From contig NZ_JAURYQ010000042.1 in the NCBI RefSeq assembly GCF_030653815.1, positions 81,386-145,385 of the forward strand: DNA of 64,000 nt, given 5' to 3'. A program made the translations under genes and the position numbers. Each line of letters opens with the position of its first letter. The first letter of the stretch is position 1. This stretch comes from Rhodoferax sp. (lineage in GTDB: Bacteria; Pseudomonadota; Gammaproteobacteria; Burkholderiales; Burkholderiaceae_C). The notes beneath the pieces were generated by a model. That model was not told the DNA's origin. It did no database searches and worked only from the letters and a program-made list of their open reading frames with translations. This document shows positions 53,007-62,392 of the stretch, piece after piece.

Positions 53007-54082
53007 CACTGCAGCGCCTGTCACCGCTGGTGGGGATTTTGCTGGCCCTGAGTTTGGGGCTGCTGGGCTTGGGTGTGTGCGTGGGCAGCACCGGCTTTGA
53101 GAACCTGCTTGCGCCGTTATGGCACCCGGAAGTGGATCCGTCGGCGACCGCCATGGCGCAACAAATTGTGGGCCAGATCCGCCTGCCGCGCACCTTGGGG
53201 GCATGGGCCGCCGGTGCCCTGCTGGGGCTGGCCGGGGCGGTGGCTCAGGGCTTGTTTCGCAACCCGCTGGCGGACCCGTATTTGCTGGGCAGCGCCTCCG
53301 GTGCGTCGCTGGGTGTGGCGCTGGTCCTGGCCGTGTTGGGGGGCGGCGCCGGCATGCTGGGCGGCAACATGATGAATGGCGACGCGGTGGTCAGCGTGTT
53401 TTCCGGCAGCGTGCTGGTGCGCCTGGGCTTGACCGGCGCGGCCTTTGCCGGGGCGGTGCTGGCGGTGCTGTTGACGCTGGCCTTGTCACGCGGGGTGCAG
53501 CACACGCTGCGCCTGCTGCTGGCCGGGGTGGTGGTGGGCGTGGTGCTGGGCGCGGCCACCCAATTGGTGCTGCTGGCCTCGCCCGATTCATTGCAGGCCA
53601 TGCAGGCCTTCATGCTGGGTTCCACTGCCTTTGTCGGCTGGACGGCCTGCGCGCTGATGCTGGGGGTGTTGGGCCTGTGCGTGCTCTGCGCCGGCTTGCT
53701 GGGGCGGGTGCTGGACGGCCTGAGCCTGGGCGAGGCCACCGCGCACAGCCTGGGCCTGCCGCTGGCGCCGTTGCGCCTGGCGCTGGTGGCGGTGCTGGCG
53801 CTGGCCACCGGCACGGCGGTGGCGCAAACCGGGCTGATCGCCTTTGTCGGGCTGGCCGCGCCGCACCTGGTGCGCTCGGTCATCAAAACCACGCATGGCC
53901 GGCTGATAGGTTTGTCCAGCCTGGTGGGCGGCGTGTTGCTGACGGGCGCGGACATTCTGGCGCGCGGCTTGCTGGCCCCGCAAGAACTGCCGGTGGGGGT
54001 GCTGACCGCGGTGCTGGGCGGTGGCTACCTGCTGTGGTTGATGCGCCGCAACAGCCGCATCACAGCCGGAGGTGGTCTGTGA
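53003..54082 (+). CDS. btuC: Vitamin B12 ABC importer, membrane permease
   Basis: The start is GTG 53003, overlapping the btuF stop as GTGA. The 359-residue FecCD-family permease has about ten membrane helices. Motifs: IRLPRTLGAWAAGALLGLAGAVAQGLFRNPLADPYLLG, GVVVGVVLGAATQLVLL and GLIAFVGLAAPHLVRSVI. It forms the transmembrane channel with BtuD. An alternative frame through the same DNA is open for long stretches because of high GC but is not coding. Confidence 0.94.
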   Translation: MTLQRLSPLVGILLALSLGLLGLGVCVGSTGFENLLAPLWHPEVDPSATAMAQQIVGQIRLPRTLGAWAAGALLGLAGAVAQGLFRNPLADPYLLGSASGASLGVALVLAVLGGGAGMLGGNMMNGDAVVSVFSGSVLVRLGLTGAAFAGAVLAVLLTLALSRGVQHTLRLLLAGVVVGVVLGAATQLVLLASPDSLQAMQAFMLGSTAFVGWTACALMLGVLGLCVLCAGLLGRVLDGLSLGEATAHSLGLPLAPLRLALVAVLALATGTAVAQTGLIAFVGLAAPHLVRSVIKTTHGRLIGLSSLVGGVLLTGADILARGLLAPQELPVGVLTAVLGGGYLLWLMRRNSRITAGGGL

Positions 54083-54855
54083 AAAACGTGGCACATGCAA
54101 TCGCTCTTCAGGCAGAAAACATCAGGGCCAGTATCGGGCATAGCCAGATACTGCACGGCATCACGCTGGGCTTGCCGCAGGGCCGCTGGACCAGCATCGT
54201 CGGGCCCAACGGGGCGGGCAAGTCGACGCTGCTCAAGGTGCTGGTGGGGCTGCTGCCGCACAGCGGCACAGTCACGTTGCTGGGCCAGCCCTTGCAACGC
54301 TTGCCAGGCCGGGTGCGGGCGCGCCAGCTGGCCTGGCTGGGCCAGAACGAAGCCGCTGGTGACGATCTGACGGTATGGGATGTGGCCATGCTGGGCCGCC
54401 TGCCGCACCAGGCCTGGTTGGCCGCGCCCAGCGAGGCCGACTGCGCTGCGGTGGAAATCGCCCTCAAATCCACCGGCGCCTGGGACTGGCGGCAACGCGC
54501 CCTGGGCCAGCTCTCGGGTGGTGAGCGCCAGCGAGTGCTGCTGGCCCGCGCCCTGGCGGTGCGGGCCCAAGTGCTGTTGATGGACGAGCCGCTGGCCAAC
54601 CTCGATCCGCCGCACCAGGCCGACTGGCTGGGCGTGGTGCGTTGCCTGCTGGAGAGCGGGGTTACCGTGGTCAGCGTGTTGCATGAAATCTCGATGGCGC
54701 TGCACTCGGACGAGATGGTCATCATGGCCGCTGGCCGTGTGACCCACCAGGGCGCGTGTGCCGATGCTGCCACCCATCGCGCGCTGGAAGCCGTGTTTGA
54801 CCAGCGCATCAGCATCTACCCGATTGCCGATCAATGGATCGCCCTGCCCAATTAA
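54079..54855 (+). CDS. btuD: Vitamin B12 ABC importer, ATP-binding protein
   Basis: Start GTG 54079 overlaps the btuC stop (GTGA), with GGAGG at 54068-54072. The 258-residue ATPase has Walker A GPNGAGKST, signature LSGGERQRV, Walker B VLLMDEPLANLD and the switch His in SVLHEISMAL. It powers corrinoid import through BtuC at the inner membrane. Confidence 0.95.
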   Translation: MKNVAHAIALQAENIRASIGHSQILHGITLGLPQGRWTSIVGPNGAGKSTLLKVLVGLLPHSGTVTLLGQPLQRLPGRVRARQLAWLGQNEAAGDDLTVWDVAMLGRLPHQAWLAAPSEADCAAVEIALKSTGAWDWRQRALGQLSGGERQRVLLARALAVRAQVLLMDEPLANLDPPHQADWLGVVRCLLESGVTVVSVLHEISMALHSDEMVIMAAGRVTHQGACADAATHRALEAVFDQRISIYPIADQWIALPN

Positions 54856-54870
54856 ACTTTTCTCCAATCC

Positions 54871-55440
54871 ATGCAAATCGAAACACCCCCCACCGACAAG
54901 CCCTATGAAAAACCCGAAGGCGAGCGCCGCGGTATCGTCATCGTCAACACCGGCGACGGCAAGGGCAAAAGCACGGCGGCGTTTGGCTTGGCGCTGCGCG
55001 CCCACGGGCGCGGCAAAGCGGTCAAGATTTTCCAGTTCATGAAAGTGCCGACGGCACGCTTTGGCGAGCACCGCATGTTCGAGCAACTCGGCATTCCCAT
55101 TGAAGGCCTGGGCGACGGCTTCAGTTGGAAGAGCCAGGACCTGGAACACTCCGCCCAACTGGCCCGAGATGGCTGGCAAAAGGCCAAGGCTGCGATCATG
55201 AGTGGTGACTACTTCATGGTGACGCTTGACGAAATCACCTATCCGCTGATCTACGGCTGGTTGCCGCTGGACGATGTGCTGGCGACCCTCAAGGCCCGCC
55301 CCGGCCAGGTGCACGTGGTGCTGACCGGGCGGCGCTGCCCCGCTGAAATCATTGCACTGGCCGACACCGTGACCGAGATGCAAATGGTCAAGCACGCGTT
55401 CAAGGCGGGCATTCCGGCGCAGCGTGGCATTGAAGATTGA
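54871..55440 (+). CDS. cobO: Cob(I)yrinic acid a,c-diamide adenosyltransferase
   Basis: The 189-residue CobO/BtuR-type protein has the P-loop [53 protein letters not shown] and [17 protein letters not shown]. It attaches the 5'-deoxyadenosyl group to the cobalt and so makes adenosylated corrinoids from either synthesis or salvage. It lies 15 bases after btuD. Confidence 0.95.
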   Translation: MQIETPPTDKPYEKPEGERRGIVIVNTGDGKGKSTAAFGLALRAHGRGKAVKIFQFMKVPTARFGEHRMFEQLGIPIEGLGDGFSWKSQDLEHSAQLARDGWQKAKAAIMSGDYFMVTLDEITYPLIYGWLPLDDVLATLKARPGQVHVVLTGRRCPAEIIALADTVTEMQMVKHAFKAGIPAQRGIED

Positions 55441-55463
55441 CCTATTTTTTACGCGAAAAACCA

Positions 55464-56507
55464 ATGACTACTGAACACACTGTCGATCCATCGACTACCC
55501 ATCCCTTGCACTTCCACGCCTGCCTTGATACCCACCCCGAACCCCCAGCCGCGGGTCAGCGTGTCTGGTCGGTTGAAGCGGTTCTGGCCCTGCTGGAGTT
55601 GCCTTTTTCAGACCTGATGTTCCAGGCGCAAACCGTTCACCGTGCCCACTTTGACCCCAACCTGGTCGAGCTAGCCACGCTGCTGTCGGTCAAAACCGGC
55701 GGCTGCCCGGAGGACTGCGGTTACTGCCCGCAAAGCGTGCACTTTGACACCGGGGTCGAGGCCAGCAAGCTGATGGGCGTGAATGCGGTGCACAGCGCGG
55801 CCCTGGCCGCCAAAGCCGCCGGAGCTACCCGTTTTTGCATGGGCGCAGCCTGGCGCGCGCCCAAAGACCGCGACATTGAGGCCGTGGCCGAACTGGTGAA
55901 AACCGTCAAGGCCACCGGTCTGGAAGCCTGCGCCACGCTGGGCATGCTGGCAGACGGCCATGCCGAGACTTTGCGCGATGCCGGGCTGGACTATTACAAC
56001 CACAACCTGGACAGCGCGCCCGACTTTTATGGCGACATCATCACCACGCGTGACTATCAGGACCGCCTGGACACCCTGGCGCGGGTGCGCCATGCGGGCA
56101 TCAGCGTGTGTTGCGGCGGCATCGTCGGCCTGGGTGAATCGCGGCTGCAGCGCGCCGGGCTGATCGCCGAGCTGGCCAATTTGTCGCCGTACCCCGAGTC
56201 GGTGCCGATCAACCATCTGGTCAAGGTGGCGGGCACGCCGCTGGCCGACCAGCCCGACCTGGACCCGCTGGAATTTGTGCGAACCATTGCGGTGGCGCGC
56301 ATCACCATGCCCATGGCCCGGGTGCGCCTGTCGGCCGGCCGCCAGAGCATGAGCGACGCGGTGCAGGCGCTGTGCTTCGTGGCCGGGGCCAACTCGATTT
56401 TTTATGGCGACAAACTGTTGACAACACCCAACCCGCAGGGCAATGATGACCTGGCCTTGTTGGCACGCCTTGGCCTCAAGGCCGGGCAGCCGGTGGCGCG
56501 GCCTTGA
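55464..56507 (+). CDS. bioB: Biotin synthase
   Basis: Start ATG 55464. The 347-residue radical-SAM enzyme has [16 protein letters not shown] (CxxxCxxC for the 4Fe-4S cluster), [37 protein letters not shown] and [12 protein letters not shown]. It inserts sulfur into dethiobiotin. No other biotin gene is near; it sits between cobO (23 bases) and cobD (10 bases) in the cobalamin operon. It may be read from the riboswitch-controlled transcript or from its own promoter. Confidence 0.95.
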   Translation: MTTEHTVDPSTTHPLHFHACLDTHPEPPAAGQRVWSVEAVLALLELPFSDLMFQAQTVHRAHFDPNLVELATLLSVKTGGCPEDCGYCPQSVHFDTGVEASKLMGVNAVHSAALAAKAAGATRFCMGAAWRAPKDRDIEAVAELVKTVKATGLEACATLGMLADGHAETLRDAGLDYYNHNLDSAPDFYGDIITTRDYQDRLDTLARVRHAGISVCCGGIVGLGESRLQRAGLIAELANLSPYPESVPINHLVKVAGTPLADQPDLDPLEFVRTIAVARITMPMARVRLSAGRQSMSDAVQALCFVAGANSIFYGDKLLTTPNPQGNDDLALLARLGLKAGQPVARP

Positions 56508-56517
56508 AGGATGCCTC

Positions 56518-57534
56518 TTGTTTGACGCATTGACCCTGCTCACCGGGCAGACCAGCGCTCACGCGTTGGCCGCGGCCCTGTTGGTCGCCTTGCTGATTGA
56601 CCATGTCCTGGGTGAGCCGCCCGCGCGTCTGCACCCAGTGGTGTGGATGGGCAATTACCTGAGCTGGGCCGGGCGCAGGGTGCAGCGCGTGGCTTGGCAG
56701 CCGTCTTCCATGGAGGCCGGAGCGGCGGCCGTGCCGTACCCCAAAGACTTCAAGGTGTTTTGGCTTGCAGCCACCTATTGGATTGCGGGAGCAGCTGGTT
56801 GTTTGATCGCGTTTGACGCATTGCAACGCGTGGTGATGCAACTGCCTGCGTGGCTGGCGGCGCTGTTGTTGGGCTTGCTGCTCAAACCCCTGTTGGCCTG
56901 GGCCATGCTCAAAGGCGAGGTGCGGGCAGTGGACGCTGCGCTGGGGCAATCGCTTGATGCGGGCCGAGAACGACTGAGTTGGCTGGTCAGCCGTGACGTG
57001 TCTGCCCTGAGTGAAGCGCAGGTGCGCGAAAGCGCCATCGAGTCGCTGGCCGAAAATCTCAATGACTCGGTGGTCGCGCCCATTTTCTGGTTCGTGCTGT
57101 TGGGTCTGCCCGGCGCGGCTTTGTACCGCTTTGCCAATACCGCCGATGCCATGTGGGGCTACCGCGGCGTGTACAAAGGTCAGAACTGGGAATGGGCGGG
57201 CAAGTGGGCGGCGCGTGCCGACGACATCTTGAGCTGGCTGCCTGCGCGCTTGACGGCGTTGCTGCTGGTATGCGTCAGCCGGGTGCGCTGGCGTGCTGTG
57301 TGCCGCGAGTCCACCAAAACCCTGTCGCCCAACAGTGGCTGGCCGATGGCGACGATGGCGCTGGCGCTGGACATCCGGCTCGGCAAACCCGGTGTCTATG
57401 TGCTCAACCCGGCAGGCCGCCAGCCCACCCGGATGGATACGGCAAGTGCCATTAGCCATGCAGAAAAAGTGACCATGGCCCTTGTATTCATGGCATTGCT
57501 GGCGCTTGTTTTGCGATCGATGGTGGTGTCATGA
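56518..57534 (+). CDS. cobD: Adenosylcobinamide-phosphate synthase (CbiB/CobD)
   Basis: I place the start at TTG 56518, with AAGGA 6 bases upstream. The 338-residue membrane protein has DHVLGEPPARLHPVVWMGNYLSW, SRDVSALSEAQVRESAIESLAENLNDSVVAP and GLPGAALYRFANTADAMWGYR, plus NSGWPMATMALALDIRLGKPGVY. It amidates adenosylcobyric acid with aminopropanol phosphate (or aminopropanol). It overlaps the next gene by ATGA, the gene that makes that side chain. Confidence 0.93.
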   Translation: MFDALTLLTGQTSAHALAAALLVALLIDHVLGEPPARLHPVVWMGNYLSWAGRRVQRVAWQPSSMEAGAAAVPYPKDFKVFWLAATYWIAGAAGCLIAFDALQRVVMQLPAWLAALLLGLLLKPLLAWAMLKGEVRAVDAALGQSLDAGRERLSWLVSRDVSALSEAQVRESAIESLAENLNDSVVAPIFWFVLLGLPGAALYRFANTADAMWGYRGVYKGQNWEWAGKWAARADDILSWLPARLTALLLVCVSRVRWRAVCRESTKTLSPNSGWPMATMALALDIRLGKPGVYVLNPAGRQPTRMDTASAISHAEKVTMALVFMALLALVLRSMVVS

Positions 57535-58562
57535 CAGCACATCCGATCACAAGCTGGACCCATGGCGGCGCCGATGCACTGGGCGTGCCACGCGTGGATT
57601 TTTCCACCAACAGCAACGCTTGTGGCCCCTGCCCGCAAGCGTTGGCCGCCGTGCAGGCGGCTGATGCCACGCTTTACCCCGACCCGTTGTACACCGCGCT
57701 GCGCCAGCGTCTGGCCGCGTTCCACCGGGTCGCGCCAGAGCGCGTGGTGTTGGCGGGCAGTGCCAGCGAATTCATCTTTCGCATCACCGCCTGGGCTTGG
57801 CAGCAGGGCGTTCGCCGTGTGCAGTTGCCCGCCCACCATTACGGCGACAACGCCCGCGCCACGCAGGCTTGGGGGCTGCAGCCTGCCGCGGATGGCGCTG
57901 GCGCGCTGGTCTGGGCGTGTGAGCCGTCAAGCCCGCTGGGGCAGGCGCACAGGCCCTGGTGCCTGGACGCCGCGCACACCGTGGTGTTGGACCGTGCCTA
58001 CGCACCCTTGCGCCTGAGTGGCGCGCCGTCCTTGAGTGATGCTCAACTCGACCGCGTCTGGCAGCTGTTCACACCCAACAAAGCGCTGGGTCTGACGGGT
58101 GTGCGTGCTGCGTATGTGATCGCGCCAGCCGGCGCATCCACAAGGGAGCAAGGTCACATCGAGGCTGCGGTTGCAAGCCTCAATCTGGCCGCTCCGTCGT
58201 GGCCGCTGGGCGCGCACGGGGTCGCGCTGTTGCAAGCCTGGGTGATGCCAGAGGTGCAAGCCTGGCTGCTTGCGTGCCTGCCGACGCTGCGCGACTGGAA
58301 AGCGCGCCAGATCGACATGCTGCAAAACCTGGGCTGGACCTGCCTGCCCAGCGAAGCGAATTTTTTCTGCGCCCAACCGCTGCAGCCGCTCGACCTGTCC
58401 GCCTTGCGAGCGGAGTACGGCATCAAGCTGCGCGATTGCGCCTCGTTTGGCCTGCCAGGCTGGGTGCGGCTGGGGGTGTTGGCGCCGCAGGCGCAAGCAT
58501 TGCTGGCGTGTGGATTGCAAGAAAACAAGTTGCGAACAACGGAATGGGAGAACGTGCAATGA
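57531..58562 (+). CDS. cobC: Threonine-phosphate decarboxylase (CobC, aminotransferase I/II fold)
   Basis: The 343-residue PLP protein has THGGADALG, DFSTNSNACGPCP, VVLDRAYAPLRLSG and FTPNKALGLTGVRAAYV with the PLP lysine. It is related to histidinol-phosphate aminotransferases but in this operon it most likely decarboxylates L-threonine phosphate to (R)-1-amino-2-propanol phosphate. It overlaps cobD and cobQ by 4 bases each. It must not be confused with the phosphatase at 63244, which is also called CobC. Confidence 0.88.
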   Translation: MTAHPITSWTHGGADALGVPRVDFSTNSNACGPCPQALAAVQAADATLYPDPLYTALRQRLAAFHRVAPERVVLAGSASEFIFRITAWAWQQGVRRVQLPAHHYGDNARATQAWGLQPAADGAGALVWACEPSSPLGQAHRPWCLDAAHTVVLDRAYAPLRLSGAPSLSDAQLDRVWQLFTPNKALGLTGVRAAYVIAPAGASTREQGHIEAAVASLNLAAPSWPLGAHGVALLQAWVMPEVQAWLLACLPTLRDWKARQIDMLQNLGWTCLPSEANFFCAQPLQPLDLSALRAEYGIKLRDCASFGLPGWVRLGVLAPQAQALLACGLQENKLRTTEWENVQ

Positions 58563-60115
58563 CCGCCAAATGCATCATGGTGCTGGGCACCACCAGCGGC
58601 GCGGGCAAGAGCTGGCTGACCACCGCGCTGTGCCGCCATTACGCGCGTCAGGGCTTGAAAGTGGCGCCGTTCAAGGCACAGAACATGAGCAACAACGCCA
58701 GAGTCGTGGCGTCAAGCAACGGCCAGGGCGAGATCGGCAGCGCCCAATACTTTCAGGCATTGGCCGCCAAGGCTGAGCCCGAGGTGCGCATGAACCCGCT
58801 GCTGTTGAAACCCGAGGCCGACACGCACAGCCAGGTGGTCCTGATGGGGCAGGTGAGTGAGGCGCTGACGGCCATGCCCTGGCGCAGCCGCAGCAAGCAC
58901 GTCTGGCCGCAGGTCGCCGCGGCGCTGGATGCACTGCGCGCCGGCAACGATGTGGTGGTGATCGAAGGCGCGGGCTCGCCCGCCGAGATCAATTTGTCGG
59001 GCAGTGACATCGTCAACATGCGCGTGGCGCGCCATTGCGACGCCGCCTGTCTGCTGGTGACCGACATTGACCGGGGCGGTGCGTTTGCCCATCTGTACGG
59101 TACCTGGGCGCTGCTGCCTGAGGATGAGCGCGCGCTGATCAAGGGTTTTGTGTTGAACAAATTTCGTGGCGATGCCAGCCTGCTGGCCCCCGCGCCGCAG
59201 ATGCTGCAGGATTTGACGGGCATCCCCACTGTGGCGACCTTGCCGATGTGGTGGCAGCATGGGTTGCCAGAAGAAGATGGCGTTTTTGATGAGCGCAGCA
59301 CCAGCCAAGGCGCGGTCAGCCTGACCGTGGCGGTGGTGGCCTACCCGCGCATCAGCAACCTGGACGAGTTCCAGCCGCTGAAAAACATCCCCGGTGTGCG
59401 CTTGATGTGGGTGCGCTCACCCGCCGATCTGGCGGCGCTGACGGCAACGGATTGGGTGGTCTTGCCCGGCTCCAAAGCCACCAGCGCCGATCTGGCCTGG
59501 CTGCGCGCGCAGGGGCTGGATGCCGCGGTGGCGCGTCATGCGGCGCAGGGTGGGGCGGTGCTGGGCGTGTGTGGTGGCCTGCAAATGCTGGGCGAGGCGC
59601 TGATTGACCCGCAGGACATCGAAGGCAATGCCCCGGGCCTGGGTCTGCTGCCGTTGGTGACCGTGTTTGCGGCGGCTAAAACAGTATGCCGCACACAGAC
59701 TTGTTTTGACACCACGATGCTGGAGGGCACCAGCGTGCCCCAAACCGGTGCTGATACGGCCTTGGCCTCACCCTGGGCCGCGCTGGCAGGCGTGCCGGTC
59801 AGTGGCTACGAAATCCACCAGGGCCAGACCGCGCAGCACGCCGCCATGGCCCAGGCCGGTGACGTGGCGCGTGCCGTGTTGCCGGGTGGCTTGGGCTGGC
59901 TCAATGCGTCTGGCAACGTGCTGGGCATTTACCTGCACGGCCTGTTTGAAGACCCCGCAGTGCTGCAGGCGCTGTTTGGTACGCGTCTGAGCGGTCCGGT
60001 GCCGACGCTGGAAACCGTGTTTGAGCGCATGGCCGACTTTGTTGAAACGCATTTTGAGGCGGGCGTGCTCGACGGTTTGCTGGCCCATGCGCCGCCCGGT
60101 GCTGGCGCTTCATGA
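58559..60115 (+). CDS. cobQ: Cobyric acid synthase
   Basis: Start ATG 58559 (MTAKCIMVLGTTSGAGKSW). The 518-residue amidotransferase has an N-terminal synthetase domain (GTTSGAGKSWLTTALCR, FKAQNMSNNARV, VIEGAGSPAEINL, DIDRGGAFAHLYG). The C-terminal glutaminase has the nucleophile in VLGVCGGLQMLG and a late YLHGLFEDP. It amidates four side chains of adenosylcobyrinic acid a,c-diamide. It uses the adenosylated substrate made by CobO. Confidence 0.95.
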   Translation: MTAKCIMVLGTTSGAGKSWLTTALCRHYARQGLKVAPFKAQNMSNNARVVASSNGQGEIGSAQYFQALAAKAEPEVRMNPLLLKPEADTHSQVVLMGQVSEALTAMPWRSRSKHVWPQVAAALDALRAGNDVVVIEGAGSPAEINLSGSDIVNMRVARHCDAACLLVTDIDRGGAFAHLYGTWALLPEDERALIKGFVLNKFRGDASLLAPAPQMLQDLTGIPTVATLPMWWQHGLPEEDGVFDERSTSQGAVSLTVAVVAYPRISNLDEFQPLKNIPGVRLMWVRSPADLAALTATDWVVLPGSKATSADLAWLRAQGLDAAVARHAAQGGAVLGVCGGLQMLGEALIDPQDIEGNAPGLGLLPLVTVFAAAKTVCRTQTCFDTTMLEGTSVPQTGADTALASPWAALAGVPVSGYEIHQGQTAQHAAMAQAGDVARAVLPGGLGWLNASGNVLGIYLHGLFEDPAVLQALFGTRLSGPVPTLETVFERMADFVETHFEAGVLDGLLAHAPPGAGAS

Positions 60116-60166
60116 ACATGCACACACCTTGATTTTTGACAGAGCCATTCATTCACCAGGAAGCTT

Positions 60167-61258
60167 ATGAACACCAACTTTCCCCAACTGACCGACCTCC
60201 GCAACCCCGCCTTCACCCAAGCGCTGCAGCACAAAATTGACACCAAAACCAAGCCGCTGGGCTCCTTGGGCCGGCTGGAAGCCCTGGCCCTGCAAATCGG
60301 TGCAATTCTGGGCACGGATTCGCCCACCTTGCAAGACCCGCAGATGGTGGTGTTTGCCGGTGACCATGGGTTGGTGCGCCGTGGCGTGTCGGCATTCCCC
60401 AGCGACGTGAGCTGGCAGATGGTGGAAAACTTTCTGGCCGGTGGCGCGGCTGTGAGCGTGTTTTCACGCGCCAACCAGATTGCGCTGACCGTGGTGGATT
60501 GCGGTGTCAAGCATGATTTTCTGGCGGGTTTGCCCGCAGGCACGCAGCGCCCGGGCTTGCGGGTGTGCAAGGTGCCTGGCGCAGAACATGGCACTGCCGA
60601 TTCGTCAGAGCAGGCAGCGATGACCGCGCTGCAGTGCCAGCAGGCCCTGCAGAACGGTATCGAACTGGTCAAGACCTTGCCCGGCAATGCGCTGCTGCTG
60701 GGCGAGATGGGCATTGGCAACACCTCGGCGGCATCGCTCTTGTTGTCACGCCTGACGGGCCTGGAAATAGAAGTGTGCACCGGTGCCGGTACTGGCCTGG
60801 ACGCGGACGCGGTGCAACGCAAAACGGCCATCCTGCGCGAGGTGCTGGCGCGCCATCCGCAGGCCACCGCGCCGCTGGATGCACTGGCCGCCTTAGGTGG
60901 CTTCGAGATCGCCACCATGGTCGGTGCCGTGCTGCAGGCCGCCCATGAGCGCCGCGTGATTGTGGTGGACGGTTTTATTGCCAGCAGTGCGGTGCTGGTG
61001 GCGCATGCGCTGCAACCGCTGGTGCTGCAACGTTGTGTGTTTGCCCACCGCTCGGGCGAGCGCGGCCATGAATTCATGCTGCAGTATCTGGGTGTGCAGG
61101 CCTTGCTGGACCTGGGCCTGCGCCTGGGTGAGGGCTCGGGCGCAGCCTTGGCCTGGCCACTGTTGCAGGCCGCCTGCGCCATGCTGTGCGAGATGGCAAG
61201 TTTCGAATCCGCTGGGGTGTCAGAAAAAACTGCCGCAGACCCCGTGATACCGGGATGA
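60167..61258 (+). CDS. cobT: Nicotinate-nucleotide-dimethylbenzimidazole phosphoribosyltransferase
   Basis: The 363-residue protein has KTKPLGSLGRLEALALQIG, FAGDHGLVRRGVSAFPSDV, MGIGNTSAASLLLSRL, GTGLDADAVQRKTAIL and a late RLGEGSGAALAWPL, where the Glu is the family's catalytic base. It activates the lower-ligand base as alpha-ribazole phosphate. It lies 51 bases after cobQ. No bluB for making dimethylbenzimidazole is present here, so the base must come from elsewhere. Confidence 0.95.
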   Translation: MNTNFPQLTDLRNPAFTQALQHKIDTKTKPLGSLGRLEALALQIGAILGTDSPTLQDPQMVVFAGDHGLVRRGVSAFPSDVSWQMVENFLAGGAAVSVFSRANQIALTVVDCGVKHDFLAGLPAGTQRPGLRVCKVPGAEHGTADSSEQAAMTALQCQQALQNGIELVKTLPGNALLLGEMGIGNTSAASLLLSRLTGLEIEVCTGAGTGLDADAVQRKTAILREVLARHPQATAPLDALAALGGFEIATMVGAVLQAAHERRVIVVDGFIASSAVLVAHALQPLVLQRCVFAHRSGERGHEFMLQYLGVQALLDLGLRLGEGSGAALAWPLLQAACAMLCEMASFESAGVSEKTAADPVIPG

Positions 61259-61298
61259 CGCCTTTCCCCGCTGGGGGAAGGTCGGGATGGGGGCTGCC

Positions 61299-61991
61299 TC
61301 AGGGCTGCTGAATTTCCAGCATGATCTCGTTGCGCCGGAACATGGGCAGCGTCCAGGGCGGGTCATAACGTGCCAGTTGCGGGCTGCCAATGGACTTGAT
61401 TTTTTGACCAGCCAGCCAGGCCACCAGCGCATCGGTTTTCTCCTGGATTTTGGCTTCGGTGTTGAAGCCCGAGTAACTCAGCACGGCCCAAGTCTTGGCG
61501 GGCACCTTGCGCAGGCGCACCGCTGGGTTGTTGGGTTGCGGCAAAGTGGCCAGCGTGTATTGGCTGGGCATCACAAAATGCATGCGCCATTGTGTGGCAC
61601 CCTTCATGGCCGGTAAACCGTCGACCGCCGGGCTGGCCAACGGTTCCATGGCCACCGGTGCCGTCATGGCGATTTTTTGTGACGCGGGGGCCAGCGGTTC
61701 CATGGTGACGGGCGCGGTCATGGCAATTTTTTCGGAAGTCGGGTCTGCCGCGGGCGTTTTGGCTTGGTTGTTGCCAAAAATGTAGTCGGCAATCGCCCTG
61801 AAACCCTTGCCGGAAGCCGCATCCATGTCGCCTTCAACGGTAGTCTCGGCGATCACGAACGCCGGGTAGCGGCGCAGCTCGATGTGCCCGTGCTGGGACA
61901 AGACTTCAAATTTGGGTTCTTCGGTTGCCATGGCGCTAGCTCCAGGCAGCGTCAGCGCCACCAAAAAAATGAAACGGTGTGCAGTTTTCAA
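61299..61991 (-). CDS. SOUL-family haem-binding protein
   Basis: The 230-residue protein has a signal peptide (HRFIFLVALTLPGASAMA) and a SOUL domain (EVLSQHGHIELRRYPAFVIAETTVEG, FRAIADYIFGNNQ, KIAMTAPV, FVMPSQYTLATLPQPNN). The KIAMTAPV-x-MEPLA segment occurs twice (about 89-101 and 107-119), a tandem duplication of a normally single motif. The start is a TTG (61991) overlapping the stop of the small upstream protein, so it may be translated by coupling. Probably periplasmic. The ligand is not proven. Confidence 0.85.
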   Translation of the reverse strand: MKTAHRFIFLVALTLPGASAMATEEPKFEVLSQHGHIELRRYPAFVIAETTVEGDMDAASGKGFRAIADYIFGNNQAKTPAADPTSEKIAMTAPVTMEPLAPASQKIAMTAPVAMEPLASPAVDGLPAMKGATQWRMHFVMPSQYTLATLPQPNNPAVRLRKVPAKTWAVLSYSGFNTEAKIQEKTDALVAWLAGQKIKSIGSPQLARYDPPWTLPMFRRNEIMLEIQQP

Positions 61992-62167
61992 TCGGCGTCG
62001 ACGGCAGGCGCCCCGTGGTCATGGTCTGTCGATGCTGCGTCGGGTTTGCCGCCTTCAGAAGACGGGCGGCACATTTGTTCGCCGTCCCATTGCTGGCCGC
62101 ACCAGCAGCGCCCTTGGGCGTCAATCAGGCACGTGCCCGTGCCGCAGCAGCGTGTGTCGTCGGTCAT
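61988..62167 (-). CDS. Small Cys-rich protein (59 residues), unknown function
   Basis: The frame from ATG 62167, with GGAGA upstream, reads MTDDTRCCGTGTCLIDAQG then RCWCGQQWDGEQMCRP and ends HDHGAPAVDAD. It has six Cys in the first 33 residues (C7, C8, C13, C21, C23, C33) and a His/Asp-rich tail. This suggests metal or cluster binding. I do not recognise a named family, though short proteins with the same CCGTGTC plus RCWCGQQWDG layout occur in related betaproteobacteria. Its TGA overlaps the TTG start of the SOUL gene, so the two form a unit. Confidence 0.7.
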   Translation of the reverse strand: MTDDTRCCGTGTCLIDAQGRCWCGQQWDGEQMCRPSSEGGKPDAASTDHDHGAPAVDAD

Positions 62168-62205
62168 GGGCTTGTCTCCAAGAAGTTTAAATTGACGGGC
62201 TTGTG

Positions 62206-62243
62206 GGTCAGACCACTCGCGCAGCGACTTGCTCTGACCCCAA
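62206..62243. repeat. Inverted repeat in the cobS leader
   Basis: GGGTCAGA near 62206 and TCTGACCC near 62234 form 8-bp arms around about 21 bases. The downstream arm continues as CTGACCCCAACTAAT, which also occurs at the dnaB stop (about 31034-31048). The rest of 62168-62392 shows no gene. Confidence 0.4.
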
Positions 62244-62392
62244 CTAATCAGGAAAATGCTAACAGCTTGAGCCTACCGCAGCCTGGCCTTCTGTTTGGTG
62301 GGCCTTGGCGCGTAAGGCTATTGGCGCCCAAAAAGCTGATAGCCTTGAGCACTTTTTTGACGCCGTCCGGCGTCCCTTTTTTGGCCAAACGC

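Noticed and set aside
53119..54078. A long frame running through btuC into btuD as one fused protein
   Set aside because: Its first 320 codons are a low-complexity Gly/Ala/Arg frame caused by high GC. The true btuC frame has clear membrane helices and motifs.
54025..55464. A 479-codon minus-strand frame over btuD and cobO
   Set aside because: It is antisense to two well-conserved genes and has no recognisable domain.
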